Under the pieces are notes generated by a model. The model searched no databases. It was not told the DNA's origin and was given only the letters and a program-made list of their open reading frames with translations. Of a DNA stretch of 64,000 bases, positions 1 to 14,689 are shown one piece after another. The stretch lies in NCBI GenBank assembly GCA_022316685.1, contig JAKJHU010000039.1:6480308-6544307 (forward strand), given 5' to 3'. The translations under genes were made by a program, and so were the position numbers. This DNA is from Progne subis subis. Its lineage: Eukaryota; Chordata; Aves; Passeriformes; Hirundinidae. How positions within the stretch are numbered: the first letter of the stretch is position 1; each line of letters begins with the position of its first letter.

Positions 1-1023
1 TTGCCTTTCTCCATGCTGAAATCTCAGTATTATACTAACAATGAAAAAGCCAATAATTTAGAAGTAAAAGTATACATAGATATTTTTTAAATGCCAACTT
101 GTCCCCGATTTCCAGCACAAACATGAGGCTCAATGTAATGAGCTGAGAAAATAAAATATAATCAAAAGATCTGAGATAGCTCATGACCATAGCAGCATAA
201 GAGGGAAGGAGAGACTGTATCCACTCACCATGTGACATTCTGTCTTGCAGTGGCAGGATGAAAAGAATCAGGTGGGAAAAGATGTCAAACTCAGAGTGTT
301 AGAATAAAAATGGGCCATGCTGACTAATGTTTATAGATCAGGACAAGTAATTTAAGGTACTGGACAAGTATGTGTCTCATATTTCAGAGACAATGAAGAG
401 AGAAGATTTAGCCATTTCCTAAATGAGGCTAATAAAGCTCCTCCTATGCCCTTCCTTGTTTCCACTCTGCTGATGGGGGGCTTACAGCTGCATGAAGTTA
501 CAGCCATTACTAACAGCCAGAGAATGTTTGAGAGTAAGATTTGAAAGAATGAAACTCAGTCTACTAAGTTATTACATTGATTAGCAAGTTTATTAAGATG
601 ATATTTTTAAGTTGAAAGTTTTAATAATTTACTGACAACAGATGAAAAATTCTTATTTTCCCCTGCTGTTGAGCCGGTAAAAAATAGATGTGAAGAAATT
701 ACTTTTAATGTTTTAACTCTAGGTAAAGATCAAACATGGCAACATTTCAGTCAAAATATGCTATTTCAAAAACATATGAAGGCATTATTTAGAATACCCT
801 GACTGATTTAACTAGGTGTATTAGATAAAGCTAAAAGACGTCCTACAACTTCCATTTACTCTTGATATGATCATATACAGAAAAACATAGGTACAATTAA
901 ATCAGGAAAGCCCCAAATAATAGATTTATAACCTTAGAGGCCTATCCTATAGCAAATGTTGTGAGATACATATAAACTGCCTTTTGTGTATATGCTTTTG
1001 CCTACATATCTGACTTTTCTTCA
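1..1023 (-). other. NPAS3 intron, 3' (downstream) end of window
   Basis: AT-rich unique sequence with no exon, RNA gene or recognisable repeat. Short open frames here have no family resemblance. It is assigned to the NPAS3 intron only because the window's single exon lies at 55.7 kb on the minus strand; the next exon is not seen, so the intron is inferred to run past position 1. Confidence 0.55.
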
Positions 1024-2590
1024 GATCAAAGAATCACAGAATGGGTGAGGCTGGAAGAGACCACAGTGGGTCACGTGGTCCAACCTCCCTGCCAAAGCAG
1101 GGTCATCCCAGAGCACACAGCACAGAACTGTGTCCAGACAGATCTTCAATATCTCCAGTGAGGGAGATTCCACCACTCTCTGGGCAATCTGCCACAGTGT
1201 GTGGTGACTCATGCAGTAGAGAGGTGGAACTTCCTGTGCATAAGTTTCTGCCAATTGCCTCTTGACCTATTGCGTGGCGCCACCAAGAAGAACCATCCTC
1301 TTTACACTCTCCCTTTAGATATTGACACACATAAACGAGGACCGCTCTCAGCTGCCTTTTCTCAGGGCTGAACAAGCTCAACTCTCAGCCAGTCCTTACA
1401 GAGGTGTCTCTTAATCATCTTCGTAGCCTCTGCTGGACCTGCTCCAAGAGCTCCATGTCTCACTTGTCCTGAGGGGCACTGGACACAGCACTCCAGAACT
1501 GAAGGGTAGGATCACCTTCCTTGATCTGCTGGCAGTGCTCTGGCAGAAGAGCTGGCAGTGCTCTTCTCAATGCACCCCAGGATACCCCTGGCCTTCTTGG
1601 CCCCAAGGGCACTGCTGGCTCATGGACAGCTTGTTGTGCTCCAGGACCCCCAGGCCCTTCTCCTCAGGGCTGATTTGCAGCAGCTCAGCCACCAGCCTGT
1701 GGTGGTGCCTGGGGTTGTTCCTCTCCAAGCGCAGGATCCTGCACTTGCCTTTACTGAATTTCAGAAAGTTCCTCTCTGCCCATCTCTCCAACCTGTCCAG
1801 GCCCTTTTGAAGGGCTGCACAGCACTTGAGGGTATTGGCCACTCCTTCCAGCTTCCTGTCATCAGTGAACTTGCTGAGGAGGCATCTCCCCTTCGTCCAA
1901 GCCATTAATGGATAAGTTAAACAATACTGGACCCAACACTGAGCCTCAGGGGACACCAGCAGTGACAGGCCTCCAACTAGACCCTGTGCCACTGTTTATG
2001 ACCCTCTGGGATCTGCCATTCAATCAATTCTCAATCCTCGCTGTCCGCTCATCCAGCTCTCACACCCTGAAGATGTGAGGAATAGTGTCAGAAGCCCTGC
2101 TGAAGTCAAAGTAGATAAAATCCACTGATCTCCATCCAGGGGCTTGGTTCATCACAGAAGTCAATCGGGTTGGTCAAACATGATTTACCCTTTAGTGAAT
2201 CCATGCTGACTAGTCCTGATCACCTTGGCATCCAGGCATCAAACCCCCAGAATGAGGCGTTTGATCAGCTTTCCAGGGATTGAGGTGAGGCTGACTGGCT
2301 GGTACTCCCTGGGTGCTCCTTCTTGCCCTTTTTGAAGACTGGAGCTGCATTTGCTTTCTTTCAGTCCTCAGGTGCCTCTCCTGACCTCTATGACCTCTCA
2401 AAGTTGATTGTGAGCAACATTGCTAAGGTGTTCACCAGCTCCTTCAGCGCTTGTGGATGCTTCCTGTCCAGACCCATGGATCTGTGGATGTCCAATTTGT
2501 TTAGGTGCTCTCTGACCCAAACCTGCTTATACCAAGGGAAAATCTTCCTTCCAACATGCTTTCACTCTGGTGTCCTGGGTCAGAGATCAG
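1024..2590 (-). mobile_element. 5'-truncated CR1 LINE (3' part of ORF2 plus 3' end)
   Basis: A chicken-repeat-1 type non-LTR retrotransposon on the minus strand, same sense as NPAS3. Its 3' end is at about 1024, where the plus strand reads AGAATCACAGAAT, the reverse complement of the CR1 terminal ATTCTRTG-type repeat. Going 5'-ward I can follow, in pieces, the ORF2 C-terminus (VVESPSLEI at about 1180), the SLFSPEKRQLR block near 1370, the KWA/N..KF..GKC region near 1750, the RT catalytic box (FTDD at 1858-1869, normally FADD), the VP.GSVLGP segment near 1935, and upstream RT motifs including SQHGFTKG near 2195. Similarity fades near 2590, so about 1.57 kb of a roughly 4.5-kb element remains, typical of 5' truncation during insertion. 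The left boundary is firm; the right is good to about 20 bp. Confidence 0.93.
1024..2590 (-). pseudogene. Decayed CR1 ORF2 (reverse transcriptase) remnant
   Basis: This is the coding part of the CR1 copy: the reverse-transcriptase domain without the endonuclease, which lay in the lost 5' part. It cannot make protein. There is an in-frame TGA where VPQGS should have Gln (plus-strand 1936-1938). A frameshift lies between that block and the FTDD catalytic box (about 1870-1900). Further stops and frame changes occur at 1380-1570 and 2000-2250. The Ala-to-Thr change in the FADD box fits one G-to-A transition. The longest open piece, 1567-1992, is 141 codons. The plus-strand open frames over 1041-1908 are antisense shadows of this element. 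Confidence 0.9.
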
Positions 2591-5500
2591 GTATAACTTT
2601 GGCTGAACAACTAGAATTAAACCAAGTTTAAATGGTTATCAATGCCTTTTAAAAAAAAGTCAAATAACTATAAGAAATTTATTAAATATAGCTTCTTTAG
2701 TGTAGCCATTGTGGTAAAAAAATAATACCAGTATTAATTGTATCCCCTTCCATGGATTTAGGACAATTACATGACCGTAAAACATACCTGTACGCATGGC
2801 TTTCAGAAGGATCCTAACAAAACACATACATTTGCTGTACCTATTGCCAGTGTAAAGAGTCACTTTGAAATGCCCAATCTGGCTGTCATAGACCCTCAAC
2901 TCCCTCAACTGAGTCTTGCACAGTTCTACTTTTGTGTTGAAATGTCTTTGTGTTGGTAGGAAAGACAGTGATAATAGTGATTCCCAGTTAAAAGTTTTGT
3001 TAGAAGTTGGCCACGCAGTCACAAGTGTTTATGATTCTGGTAGAACAAGTTAAAATCCCATTTAGGTCTGAGAGCAGCTTATTTGTTTGTCAATGTTGAC
3101 TAACTGAAATGGTGCTGGAGTTAATGCCCTGAATTGCAGTATACTAAGCATGCATGAAGAGATGGGGATGACTAAGTGAAAGAAGCGGGATCTTGTAATA
3201 CAATAAATTACAGTAGAGCCATAGAGGTTTTTTGCTAAGTTAAATACAACTTTTCCCAGTATAACAAAAAAGCAACCTCCATCTACATTTTTCAGTAAAC
3301 AATTATTGCAAAAAGAGTATCCTCCTTCTCACATTTAGGCACCTCTGACAAATAGCATCCAAGCACATGAAAGCTAGCTTTACTGCAGTGCCATTTACAG
3401 AATATAGCACACATTTATTGTTGGGCGCTTGAAATTATCCTCAACAGAAAACCACCTGGTATAACGCTAAAAATTCTTTATATCCTGAGCAATTACAAAT
3501 ATTTTCTAAACTGCAACATTTTTACATGTGTTGGGGCATTTTGCTTCATTTCTCTCTTACTCATTTCCTTATGAAAAATGACCTCATTACTTTCCTTCAT
3601 ACTACTTCTGTTTATTCCATTCAGATGATAAAATTGTCACAGGAGAGATTTTCAGTTAGAACACAACTGTATATAGTGCCTGGCATGAAGATGCCCAAGA
3701 CATTGGAGGCTGCTTGTGCTGCCGTAAAATAAACAAAAATCTAATAATAGAAAATACATTGTATTGTCCAAGGTAGGAGTCAGAAAGCTTGATTCCATTA
3801 TGCAAATTCTTTTAAGGCACAGTTTCCAGTTTTGTTCATTCATGCACCTAGTCTTTTACAAAAAATTATGAGTACGTCACAGTTCTTGTGGTTTGTGTTA
3901 CAATGTGAAGACAAAATTGTAGCAATTCATGGGAGGAAAAGCTATAAGGAAAATCAACAAACAGAAAAGGAAAGTCATTAGCTGTAAGAACCTACAAATA
4001 AATTAAACCTTGCCTAAGATGTATTGATTTTCTGTGGCCTTGCCTATAGAATAATGTCAGGCATGCCTGACAATCCATTCGATTCAGAAGGCAAAAACTA
4101 CTTATAAATACACTTTTGCTTCCATCTTAAGAAATATGCTGGAATCATACCTCATTCTGATTCTCATCTGCCATGATGTAAGCCAGAAACAATTTCCCAA
4201 AACTCTTCAAATTGGAGTTATAAGCATAAGGATTAAAATCAAAGCACATTATACTGTAAGGTATGAGTTAAATGAAAATGATCAAGCAGAGCTGCAGTTT
4301 TGTATGAATTAAAATTTCCTGACTTCTTTATAATGTCAGCATCTTAATCAAAATAGACAGTTCCAGGAATGAAATTAAACAATAATCACTGTAATAAATT
4401 ATGTGCTTAGATTGCAAGGATATGGTTTTTACTTAATACTTCCTAAACTAGCAAAATACAATACTTATAACTCTTAGAAGACATATAAGCAAGAGACTGT
4501 CAGAAGATATAGATGGTTAAGAAAAAATCCAGCCTGACAGTTAATGCTGTCAATAATGAAAAGCCATTAAAATAATGATAAATTATCAATAATTTTCTAT
4601 TAAAATTCTCCTTATATAATTTGAAATTCTTACATTTTTTTTTCTGTTTTTATTTTCAATACAAAAAATATTTCAAAGGTACAAATAGTTTAACATCTGG
4701 TTACCCCTTGATTTAAAGATGCTTGATTCAAGCCTATAATCAAAACAATTATTTTACAATGAAGGATCTCTGCCTACACTGCAGGCAGAAAAACAAAAGT
4801 GGGCAAAGACAAGCAAAAGACAGGCAGAAAACTTTTGACAGCAAAAGAGTACAGAAGGAACAATGTAGGTTATTCTTAAATGTGTTTGGTTTAAAATTTT
4901 ATGTCTACCTGTCCTAATGACAATTTAATTGCAGACAGAAATATCACCTCTGAATGCTTCTAACTTTTTAGTTATTAGTTTTATAATTTTATATGCTTTG
5001 AAAATGGCTATCTACATATAGCAAATGTGGAGAGCTATGAGACAGATTAGAACTTTCTGTGTGATTTCCACAGCCAAAAGGCCCTACTGAGATTTTGTGG
5101 GCTGTGTAAGTTTTCAACATTTTTATTACTCCGGCAATCTTAGGTCATAATTTCAGGTTGCTCGTACTAGATTGTTTGCATACATAATTTTGCTTATAGG
5201 ATTAGGCATTCAATCTACAGGTATTTTTTTAGATTTCATATCATAAAATGACAAGTAGTCAAGTCTAGTTGTACATGCGTAGAGAGAGACTAGAGACAAC
5301 TATTCACAGTTGCTCAAGACAAGAGGAGTGAATTGTCCTCAGACTACACAGCAATTTAATCTTAGACTTGGAATAGGTGACTGCTCTTCAGACATCTGGA
5401 ACCGAGGGGTTTAATTCTCTCTCTGCTGTTCAATAGAGAGAGACCTTTCTTGACCTGCTAAGCAGTAAATATGGAAGGCCTTCCTGATGAGACTTGTCTT

Positions 5501-6359
5501 TGCAGGTAAATTCCATGCTTGAGACCATAGAAGAAGAATAAAAAAGCTTTCTAAATACACTTCTATATTTCAGTATCAATTTAAAGCAATAAATGAAAAT
5601 ACTTCACATTTAGGAGCATATTACTTTTGTTTGCTCTGACTGAAGTATCAGCTTAGATGTCACAATGACATGACTTATGAAACTATTGACACAGCTGAAT
5701 ATTTACATGATGCTATCTGGGTGAGGGACAGGGAGCAGGAGAAGGAAAGAAGCAGAATGAAGGAAATTCCTTGAGAATTTGCTTCCAAAATCAAATTCCT
5801 TTACATAACTTGTTACTACAGTGGCAAAATACAAGAAAGTTTGCAGTACTACATAGTAGTCAGTACAACAAGTGAATCAATTGAAGACAAGCATTAAAAG
5901 AGTTATTTGCTAATGGGCACCATGCCAGGGTTACTCATGCAATGCTGCCTGCAGAATTCCTAAGCTGAGTTCAGAAGATACAGATCGATGCACCTCCAAA
6001 GAGAGTCTATATCAATCTCCATTTCATTCATTAGCTTCCACTCTGAGCTGGTAGGCTGCTAGTTAACTCTTTAATGTGGGAGAAACTGTCAGTGTAAAGG
6101 CCACTGGGACACACACTCTTCTCTGCTGTACTTGACCTGTCGATATTTCTTGAGGCACACTGTTTAAACTGGTACAACTAATGGCAAAATGGAGATCTGT
6201 GAGGCTTGGAGAGGCTTTCCCAGTTTTATATTGGCTTATCATTCTACAGTAAACATTAGTAGATGCATGCCGACAAAGTATTCCTATTTGTGTCCTCTTG
6301 CATATGAATAACAGGCCTCAGATGAAATAACTGAAACAACTCTGTCCCTGAAATCAAAG

Positions 6360-6480
6360 ACAGTTTAAATAATAAATTATGCTAATTTGAGAAATTACCG
6401 CATTGAGATATCATGCAAATGAACTAGAGGCAACTGACATTTGGTTACTAATTAAATTGTTCTAATGTCCCAGACAGACA
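6360..6480. promoter_or_regulatory. Candidate conserved non-coding element (POU/homeodomain motifs)
   Basis: A complex, non-repetitive AT-rich block containing an exact ATGCAAAT octamer (6413-6420), an ACTAATTAAAT homeodomain-type core (about 6448) and several TAAT/ATTA cores. This texture is typical of vertebrate developmental enhancers. Whether it is conserved cannot be told from one sequence, and no function is shown. Confidence 0.25.
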
Positions 6481-9400
6481 GAATGAGATAGTGACAGAAG
6501 TAAAGTTAGAATTCAGTTTCACTTTGGATTTGTTTGGATGTAAGTTCACCATAAAATTGTGTAGATATCCAGCAGGTCCAGGATGTGATTGATGCATAAA
6601 CCATTTAGAATACTTCTGAAAGTGCAAATACGAGATCTAACATATAAAGGTATAATTACTAAAACAAAGAACAATCTCAAACCACCCAGACTTGTGGGCT
6701 TTGCTATTTTCTTTCTACAAATATTGAATGTACTAATTTCCCTTGCCTTGCTGCTGAACAAAATCAATTTCCTCAGTAGAGCTGAACCCTCTTTTGTTTA
6801 AGGTTAGATGCAAAGTTGATATGCATCCTTAGATATAACGTAAAATCCTTGAATATTTTGAACTACATCACTGTGAGAATCCACAGCTGGTACGGATTCA
6901 TTGTTTGACAATCAGTGCTCTCCATACAATAACCAACACGCTCCGAATTAGCTGAAGGGGAAAAAAGCCTCACATTATTTTAAAACTCTAGTCAAATTGT
7001 TGGTATACAAATTTTGATAATAACACCTGCTTTTTTTCTCTCTTGGCCAATATGATCCATGGAGAATCTTAGCTCCAACAATTTCCCTGCAGAATTGTCA
7101 AACATATGTATTTGTATTTCATTACTTGGGTAATAGATGATTTGCCAAGTTCATTTACTACTAGTTGCTCCTCAAACATCTCAGTGGGATAATTAAGGAA
7201 TACTAAGAACTGAAACTGTAGTATGTTAGGTGGGGGCTAGAGCAGTTGCCCAAATCCCACTTCTGATTAAACTGCTGTCCAGAATTAAATATTCAATAAC
7301 TGAAATTCTGTTTTCTTCCTTTACTCTGAGCAACTTATTATCAAAGAGACAGAATAGCTCCCTGTTTTGTGCAATAGAGACAAAAATGCTCACTGCACCT
7401 CTCAAACCAATTCTAATCCCTTATGAGCCTAGAAGAATGGTATTTAAACTGAAAATTGACTGCGTAATGGACTAAGTGGTGCCTTCTGTTCTAATGGTTC
7501 AATATGTTGGCATTAAAACAAACAAAAGCACATTGATACCCAATGCCTGAACTGAGGAGACTAAACAAGTGGGAGGATAAGGTTTAATAGTAGAAAACCA
7601 GTCAAAAATCCTTTCTATCTGAGGGTCTATCTGAAATATAAAGCTGCTGACAGTGAAAGAGATGCCTCCTTTAATTCTGGAGAAAATAGGGGTGGGCTCT
7701 TGGCCTTGCTCTGTTATATTGACATTGCACAGGGACTGCGCAAGAAAAAAAAAATCAGCCCACAATTCCCACAGTGAAGTCTCTAGTGGGACTATTCTGG
7801 TTTAACTTCATAGCTCAAAATTTTGCCTGGCATCTCTTTGATTATTACCTGCTGCGAGCACAATCTGGTCTAACATCCACAGGGTGAAAGTCAGGCAAAA
7901 TTTCTTCTCCTGTTCTCATGCCTCTTCCCTCATGTCATTAGCCACAGTAGAAAATTTGGCTTCTAGTTTTTACAATGATTCTGTGAGAGGCAAAAATCTC
8001 CAAATTATTACCAGTATAACAAAAATCACTGCCTTTGATTCAGGCTAATTCTTGCCATTGTTCAGTTTTATGCTCTGGTACATGTTACTCTGCTAAAATC
8101 TAATCATTTGGACTGACATTTTCCCTGCCCAGGGGAGTTGCATTTCTAAACTGCCAGAGGAAAGGTGCCATGCCATATGAATTACCCATCTGATATGATA
8201 ATGTCTTTATTACATTTTAGGGAAGTCATACAAAACTCCACTAAAGGCATTTTTCCATTGCTTCTTGAGATTCATATTAGAGATAAGCATAACATTTCCT
8301 AAAAAGCAGAATAACTACAAGACTTCTGACACTAAACAGAAGAAAATGCCCTTTTAAATGTGTCCACAGAGAACATCTAAATTAATGTCTCACTCTCTAG
8401 CCACACACATTCAAATACACAAGCAAACATGATTAAAAACTACAAACTCTGCGAAAGTTGGTGGGTATTCTGTCATATAGGTGTTTCATACATTTGAATT
8501 TGAGTATTCAGAGCACAAGCATAATTAGAGTTTGGAATTCCTAGGTCCCATGAAGTTCCTGGTGCCAATGGATATTGAGCATGGCTGCTGACACATTGAG
8601 AACTGTGCGTAGGAAATATAAAGTGGATGGAGGACTTAGTGTTTGGGGCTTCGGGGATTACAAGGATAATTGTGGATCAATTCTGCCAAATGATTTAAAG
8701 TAACTTAAGCCTGCCATCAGTACTTTAATTGTTTTTACAACAGAACTTGAGAGTGCACTTAGTGCAATGAATGATTTGATAACACCTGGTTGAAAAGCCC
8801 TGTCCATTAGTTGTGTATCTTCTCTCACTTTTATTAAGCTGGTTAGTCTACTGCTCCACTCCTTTAAGACCCAAGATTTATGTTAGAAACAGATTTTTAC
8901 AAGTGTCTGTTGAAATAAATATCTCTTAGTAGGGTTAGAATGGTAAATGTATAAAAGGAGTGGCATTCCTATCTGAATCTTTCCATATTTGTGTTTGTAA
9001 GCAATAGTATAAATTTAATAAAAAATATTGTCTTATTACACCAAGCAGTGCTAATTTTTGTATACAGAAAGAATACTAAGTAAATAAAAACTGAGATCTT
9101 TATCCCTTCACAAAACATCAAAAATAAACTGTTTCCTAGCAGAGCAGCCAGCTGTAACTCCATGAACTGTTCTTGAAGTAAAACCACTTTCTTGACTATT
9201 GGCAATTGCAAAGACTAGAGGCAAAATTAGTAAGAAAACTCTGCCTGGATGGTTTTCTCTGTTTTATTCAGTCTATGAAGAAGCACAGGAGCACAGCTAC
9301 ATCTAACCACCTCTATCTCCCTTTCTGCAAGATATGACCTATCAAAATCCCACGTTTCAAACTGATGAGCACAAGTGCAATAAGTTTTCATGCATAGTCT

Positions 9401-12400
9401 CAAAACTCAGGATGTTGCCTATGGTGAAGAATTGGAGAGATAATTAATCAATGGAAATTCCAAAATGCAATCAATCTCACTGACAACTTCTCCAAAATCT
9501 AGCTCCAGTCTGTAGCTGGAATGCTGCCAGGCAGAAAGACATGGATACCTCTGGGCTAAGACTGTTGTAACACCTGCTTGCCATGGTACCTTTCAGGCTG
9601 GATGAAAGCATCTGCATATAATGCAGGCCAATATGGAAAAAAAATTGCAACAATATGCTTTCTTAACTCACTCAACACAACCTGATGTCCTTCTTTAATA
9701 CAGACTGCCAGGACTGCTGTATTGAGAAGCATCATTTGATGAGACTTATCAATGTCTGTTCTGTAGAGCAAACATAAACAACTGAGAACTGCCCATTGTT
9801 GCAAAATGTCTACGAAAACCACTTTTCTAATAGGCAACCAGAACAATTTATGGGTTTTTTTAAAAAGCAGCAAAGCCCAACTGGAGTAAATTGGTCTAAC
9901 TTAATTGGTTTCAAAACAGCCATGAAAACTTATATTAGCTTAGCATAGCAATGTTCCCATGAATGACATTAAAGACATGGTACACACTAACAGAAGAAAA
10001 AGAGGACTTGAATATGAAATTTGTTCAATTCAACTTTAGTGAATAGTTTATAAAATCACTTTCTTTCCTTTCTTCCTTCCTACATAAGATATAAACCCAC
10101 AAATTAAATGGGAATGGCATAACCCTAATTGCTAATGCCAACATATAAGTATTTTTCTTTATTTATTTATTTTTTTCCCAGTATGATTGGCAGTTCTGTT
10201 TATTCCAGACTGCATTTTCACTTGTTTACAATGGTGACTTAAAAAAGAAAACATTTTGGGAAGAGTAAATGCCACTCGATAGTTTGGTAGTTTTGGTGGC
10301 AGGAAACAGAGAACATTGTTCGAGATTTAAAAAATAACAATGGTCAAAGCATATTTCTTTTTCATCCATCTTGAGTGAAAACCCCCTGAGATTGGAAGCT
10401 CAAACACCATTGGGAAAATTTGAAAAACTGGCTAATTTTGCCATTAATTTAAATTCCAAACCTTTTGCTTCCTTGATGGAGAAGTAACACTGGAAAATCT
10501 GCTGATTCAGCTATTGCAGGCTTTGAGAGCTCTCTTACATCCTTACTTTAGTTCACAGCTGAACATCAAGTTCATTATCAACAGATTAGATTGGCCGTTG
10601 GTCAAATAAAAAAAAATATTTTATTAAAATCTTGAATTAGAGACATACTGGAAAACTTCACCTGCTGGCAATACTTTTAAAGACTCTGCTAAGAGATGCT
10701 AAGAGATTTTTAAAATTGCCCTCTTAGAGAGTCCAGGATATCTTTAAACATCTTTAATGAAAGCTGAATCTGTCTGCTAAGTCTTGGCCTAATACCAGAT
10801 TAAGTTGTCTCTTAGTGTCTCTTTAAAGAAAGATGCCTATGAAATGTCAGAGCTGAGAATCACGCACACAGACAACTGTTTTCATGCTACTGTTATCCTA
10901 AAGGAAAAAGACAATAATGAGACGCAAAGAGATAGGATAGAAGATACAGAAGTGTGAGGAAAAGAAAAGCAAAGAGTGCTAATATTCAATCCCTCACCTT
11001 GAATTATGCCTACTTGCCCTCAATCTTCTCTGTTTGATGGCATCTGGACACCACAGGGTTGCAGAAAATTTAAGCTTTTCTTCTATGTGTGGAGGAGCAG
11101 AACACTGCATTGAAATACATCCCATCCTCTCTCAGCTTAAAGAGTGTCTTCAGAATGGCTTTGCAGGTCTACCAGAATCATGTAAGAAGACAAAACTTAT
11201 CCTAGGCATATGCAAAAGAAGCCATAGGCAGAGGAAATAAACATATAAAGTTTCCAGGAAAAATTAGCCCGAATTGCTTGACCCAATGTAAGGCAGGAAA
11301 AAGCTATTCATATTCCCAGTAACCAACAGTAAGTTCTGCAATTAAAGACAAAAAGAAATCAGTAAGCTATAAAGCTCTGGACTAAGTGGGAGGTCAACAC
11401 TTCAGACTCCATTCTTCAGTTTGTGATTGTTGACATTTCAGCCATTAAGTATCTTGTAAAAAGTAATTTAGTCTGTTCTTTAGGCTGCATTTTCTTTGAT
11501 TGTTGTTTCTTTCTGTCTTAACTGTTTTGAAGAAGATAGCAAGACTTGAAGAAGACAGCAAGGAGAAATAAATTTACTGACATGAGCATATATTTCCATA
11601 AGATACTAATGGTTTCACTGAAGAGATGCACCTTTATTCCCTGGAGTAGGATCTTCAAAGTTTATGTCATCCTTTAAGAAAAGCATGTTTAATCTCTTCC
11701 ATGAATATGGAACTGTGTTACAAGATGTTGGAAACTGCTCTTTGTGCATACTCTCAAGAACTCAGTTAAGACTCAGCATTAAAATCTGCATTAAAGGTCC
11801 TCCAGAATCATCTTATAAACTGTGTTGAGCAAAAACTTGATCACTTTCTTTCACAGTCCACATACAGTTTAATCAGAATCAGAAGTTGCACTTCTGATTA
11901 AGCAAGAAAAGCACAGAAGTAGTGACTTAACATTTTGAAATGAGGTACTAGCCACACTCCACACCGAAGTAAAAATGCAAGTGAAACAGATTATTGCAAG
12001 GAAAGAGTATGTGATTAGCTGGGTTCTGTACCTGAACTAAGGACAATGAATAATTGCTCACCCAATTCTCTATTTGGTTTTACTACAAGTGTGACACTGA
12101 GGAAGAATGTCAAAATGTGTACTTGGAAGGATGGAAAATAAATATTGTGCAGGCAAACTTAATTCTAAGACTACCTAACTTTTGAATGCTTGGATTTGTT
12201 ACTTTATTATTCTAGTAACGTCTGGTGTGTTACCTAAGCTTTCCTTCTATCTGAAGACAGAGTCCTAGACAGATAAACAGACATTGATTGATACCAGTCC
12301 TCAGCAGTTTTCTTGGCAACACTGCTGAGCAACATTTGTTTATTTTTTTATTATCATTCATTGCCTGATAGGCCAGCCTGCTTATCAGTCATCCCATGCT

Positions 12401-13829
12401 CCTTTCCCTTAATTAGAGAGATCAAATACACCACCACAAATTCCCTCCTTGACCATCCACAGCCACCACTCAGCAGCAATGCCTCAACGTAAAAGGAAAA
12501 AGAGTGGATTGGCTGATAAGGGAGAGGCTCAGATCCTGCAATGGTCTTCTTACAGGTTTACAAACCAAGCGCAACAGGAATGAGTGAAGAGATCAAAGAC
12601 ACTGACTGTGGTTGATCAGGACAGGTGTTTGTGGTGATGTTTTCAACAGATGGAGGTTCCTGTGAGAGAAGAAAAGAGACCCAGGTTATACCAGCCAAAT
12701 GTGATGACTCCTCAACCAGAACCACCTGCAATCAGTTACATTTTTCTCCCTGTTGTAAAGTGAAGTGCATGCACACACAAAGTTTTATCCATTTGCATCT
12801 TAAAGAAAAGAAATGTTATCCCTTTTGAGAAGAACAGATGCAAAAAGAATGAGAGACCTTTACAGCACCACTTTCATAACAGAGTTCTGTTGTTTTGGAG
12901 TGATTTATTTCTGAAGAGGAAAAAAATGTAAAGAACTTGGAACACAAAAGTACCTTCTCATCAAGGGTTGTCTATCGTTTCATGAATCACATGTGATGGA
13001 TGAGATATATGAATTAGAATCTGCATCAAAAGATTTACAGCATTCTAAATTAGTTATGGCATCTTCTTGTCTGTGAGCATAAACTTTCAACAAAATATCT
13101 ATATCACCATCACAGAACCATGGCCAACCCAGTTCTTTCATTTCGCTGCAGCACACTCAGACCCTGTCACAGTGTTTGATGAATTCTTGAAGGAATGGGC
13201 TTCAGATCAATTAAAATAAACACCACAAGCTGATTTATCAAATCTTTTCTGAATGCTCTCAGAAAATGTCAAAAATCTGATCCATTGACAGAGAAGAGTC
13301 AGAGAATCGTGGCAGCCTATGGGATCACAAGACCTTTTCAAAACCATCATAAATCACTACAGAAAACAAATGGGGCACCATGTGATAAGATTTTGTCTGA
13401 CAGCTTTGCCTCAACAAGACATCTACGAGATAAATGGATACCTTCGTCTGTGCCCAATTGTCAGTTTACAAAGTTTCAGCTTGTCAGATTGTAAAATATA
13501 CCACATCCAAAATAACATACCTTTTTGGATATCCAATAGCATGATTTAAGAAACCTCTCACTCTATTTCTTTGTTGCAATTTTAAAAGTACTTTTGCAGA
13601 CAGAAATACTTGAGAAAAGACCGGTAGAAAGACAGGAAGACTGGCAGACAGACATGCCAAATATTACCTAGCACAGTAGTTCTAGTATTGCAGCCTATTT
13701 AAAATAATTAATTTTCTCTTTTAATGCATTGCAAAAACTATTTGAATTACTGGAAAACAACTTTAATCAGAAAGTTAATGATAAGCTTGATATTGCTGTG
13801 GAGTTGTTCTCTTTCAGACAGATTCTGAA

Positions 13830-13930
13830 CATATTCAGAGCAATGATGTAATATGCAAATATTTCTCAGGTATTAGTTGGACTCTTGAAAATTACTTTGC
13901 TAATGAGGTGTAAGGTTAGGCAAATCAACA
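13830..13930. promoter_or_regulatory. Candidate conserved non-coding element (POU octamer)
   Basis: Unique sequence with an exact ATGCAAAT octamer (13853-13860) next to an ATGATGTAAT bZIP/CEBP-like string and a CTAATGAGG homeodomain-like core. It resembles an enhancer core but is unsupported without alignment to other birds. Confidence 0.22.
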
Positions 13931-14689
13931 CAAATATTCAGGTATCAGAAAACAAATGGATCTGATGCTGAATTAGGAATGTGGGCAGCTATCCATTTTG
14001 GTTGGAATGCTAGTAACAGTGATTTGAGCTTGATTTTAATTTAAGAAAAAAAATTAATGTCTTAGAGAAACAAATGGTATCATTTGCAAGTAGGTTATGG
14101 ACACAGAAGATTTTCAAAATTTCATAACATTTTCAACATTTCAAAATATGTTAGGAAATGGTATAGTAAAGAAACCTGGATAGTTTCTATATTTTGGATA
14201 TAGTGTCTGCTGCCAGCTTATAAAACACTGGTTTAGCTTTCCTCAATAGGTAATAAGACTATAATCATTATCACACAGAGCATTAAGAAATACAGAGAAT
14301 TTGAAAATACAATTGCAACCTGTGCTTTTTAATGTTGGTTATCTTTTAAGCATTATTTCCATGCACCTCTAAAATTGCCATACTTTTTGCAGAAGAAAAC
14401 TTTACAAATTCAGATTCTGAAGTTCAATTTTTAAATAAGTATCTTCCTAGAGATTCAAAATGCTTCCTATGTCTAGTTTTCATTTTAGGGAGGAAGCAGA
14501 ATCAAAATCTCTTTAGAACTTGTTTTTTGAAACAATAGTACTGATAATGTACTTAAGTGTCTTTGTGATGTTTAAGATGTCATGAATGAAAAACCGTCTC
14601 AAAAGTCCTTCCAGGGGCTCCAGCTGGGACTACTAAAACAGGAGGAGAGAAAAGTTTGAAAAGTCTTGTCAGCCAAGGCCAATGCCTCT

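Noticed and set aside
1041..1908. Plus-strand open frames of 74-116 codons
   Set aside because: They are antisense shadows of the minus-strand CR1 ORF2 remnant.
2660..3022. 120-codon minus-strand open frame beside the CR1
   Set aside because: It lies outside the CR1, with no continuity with ORF2 and no other family resemblance.
9556..9873. 105-codon minus-strand open frame
   Set aside because: No recognised motif, promoter or splice sites.
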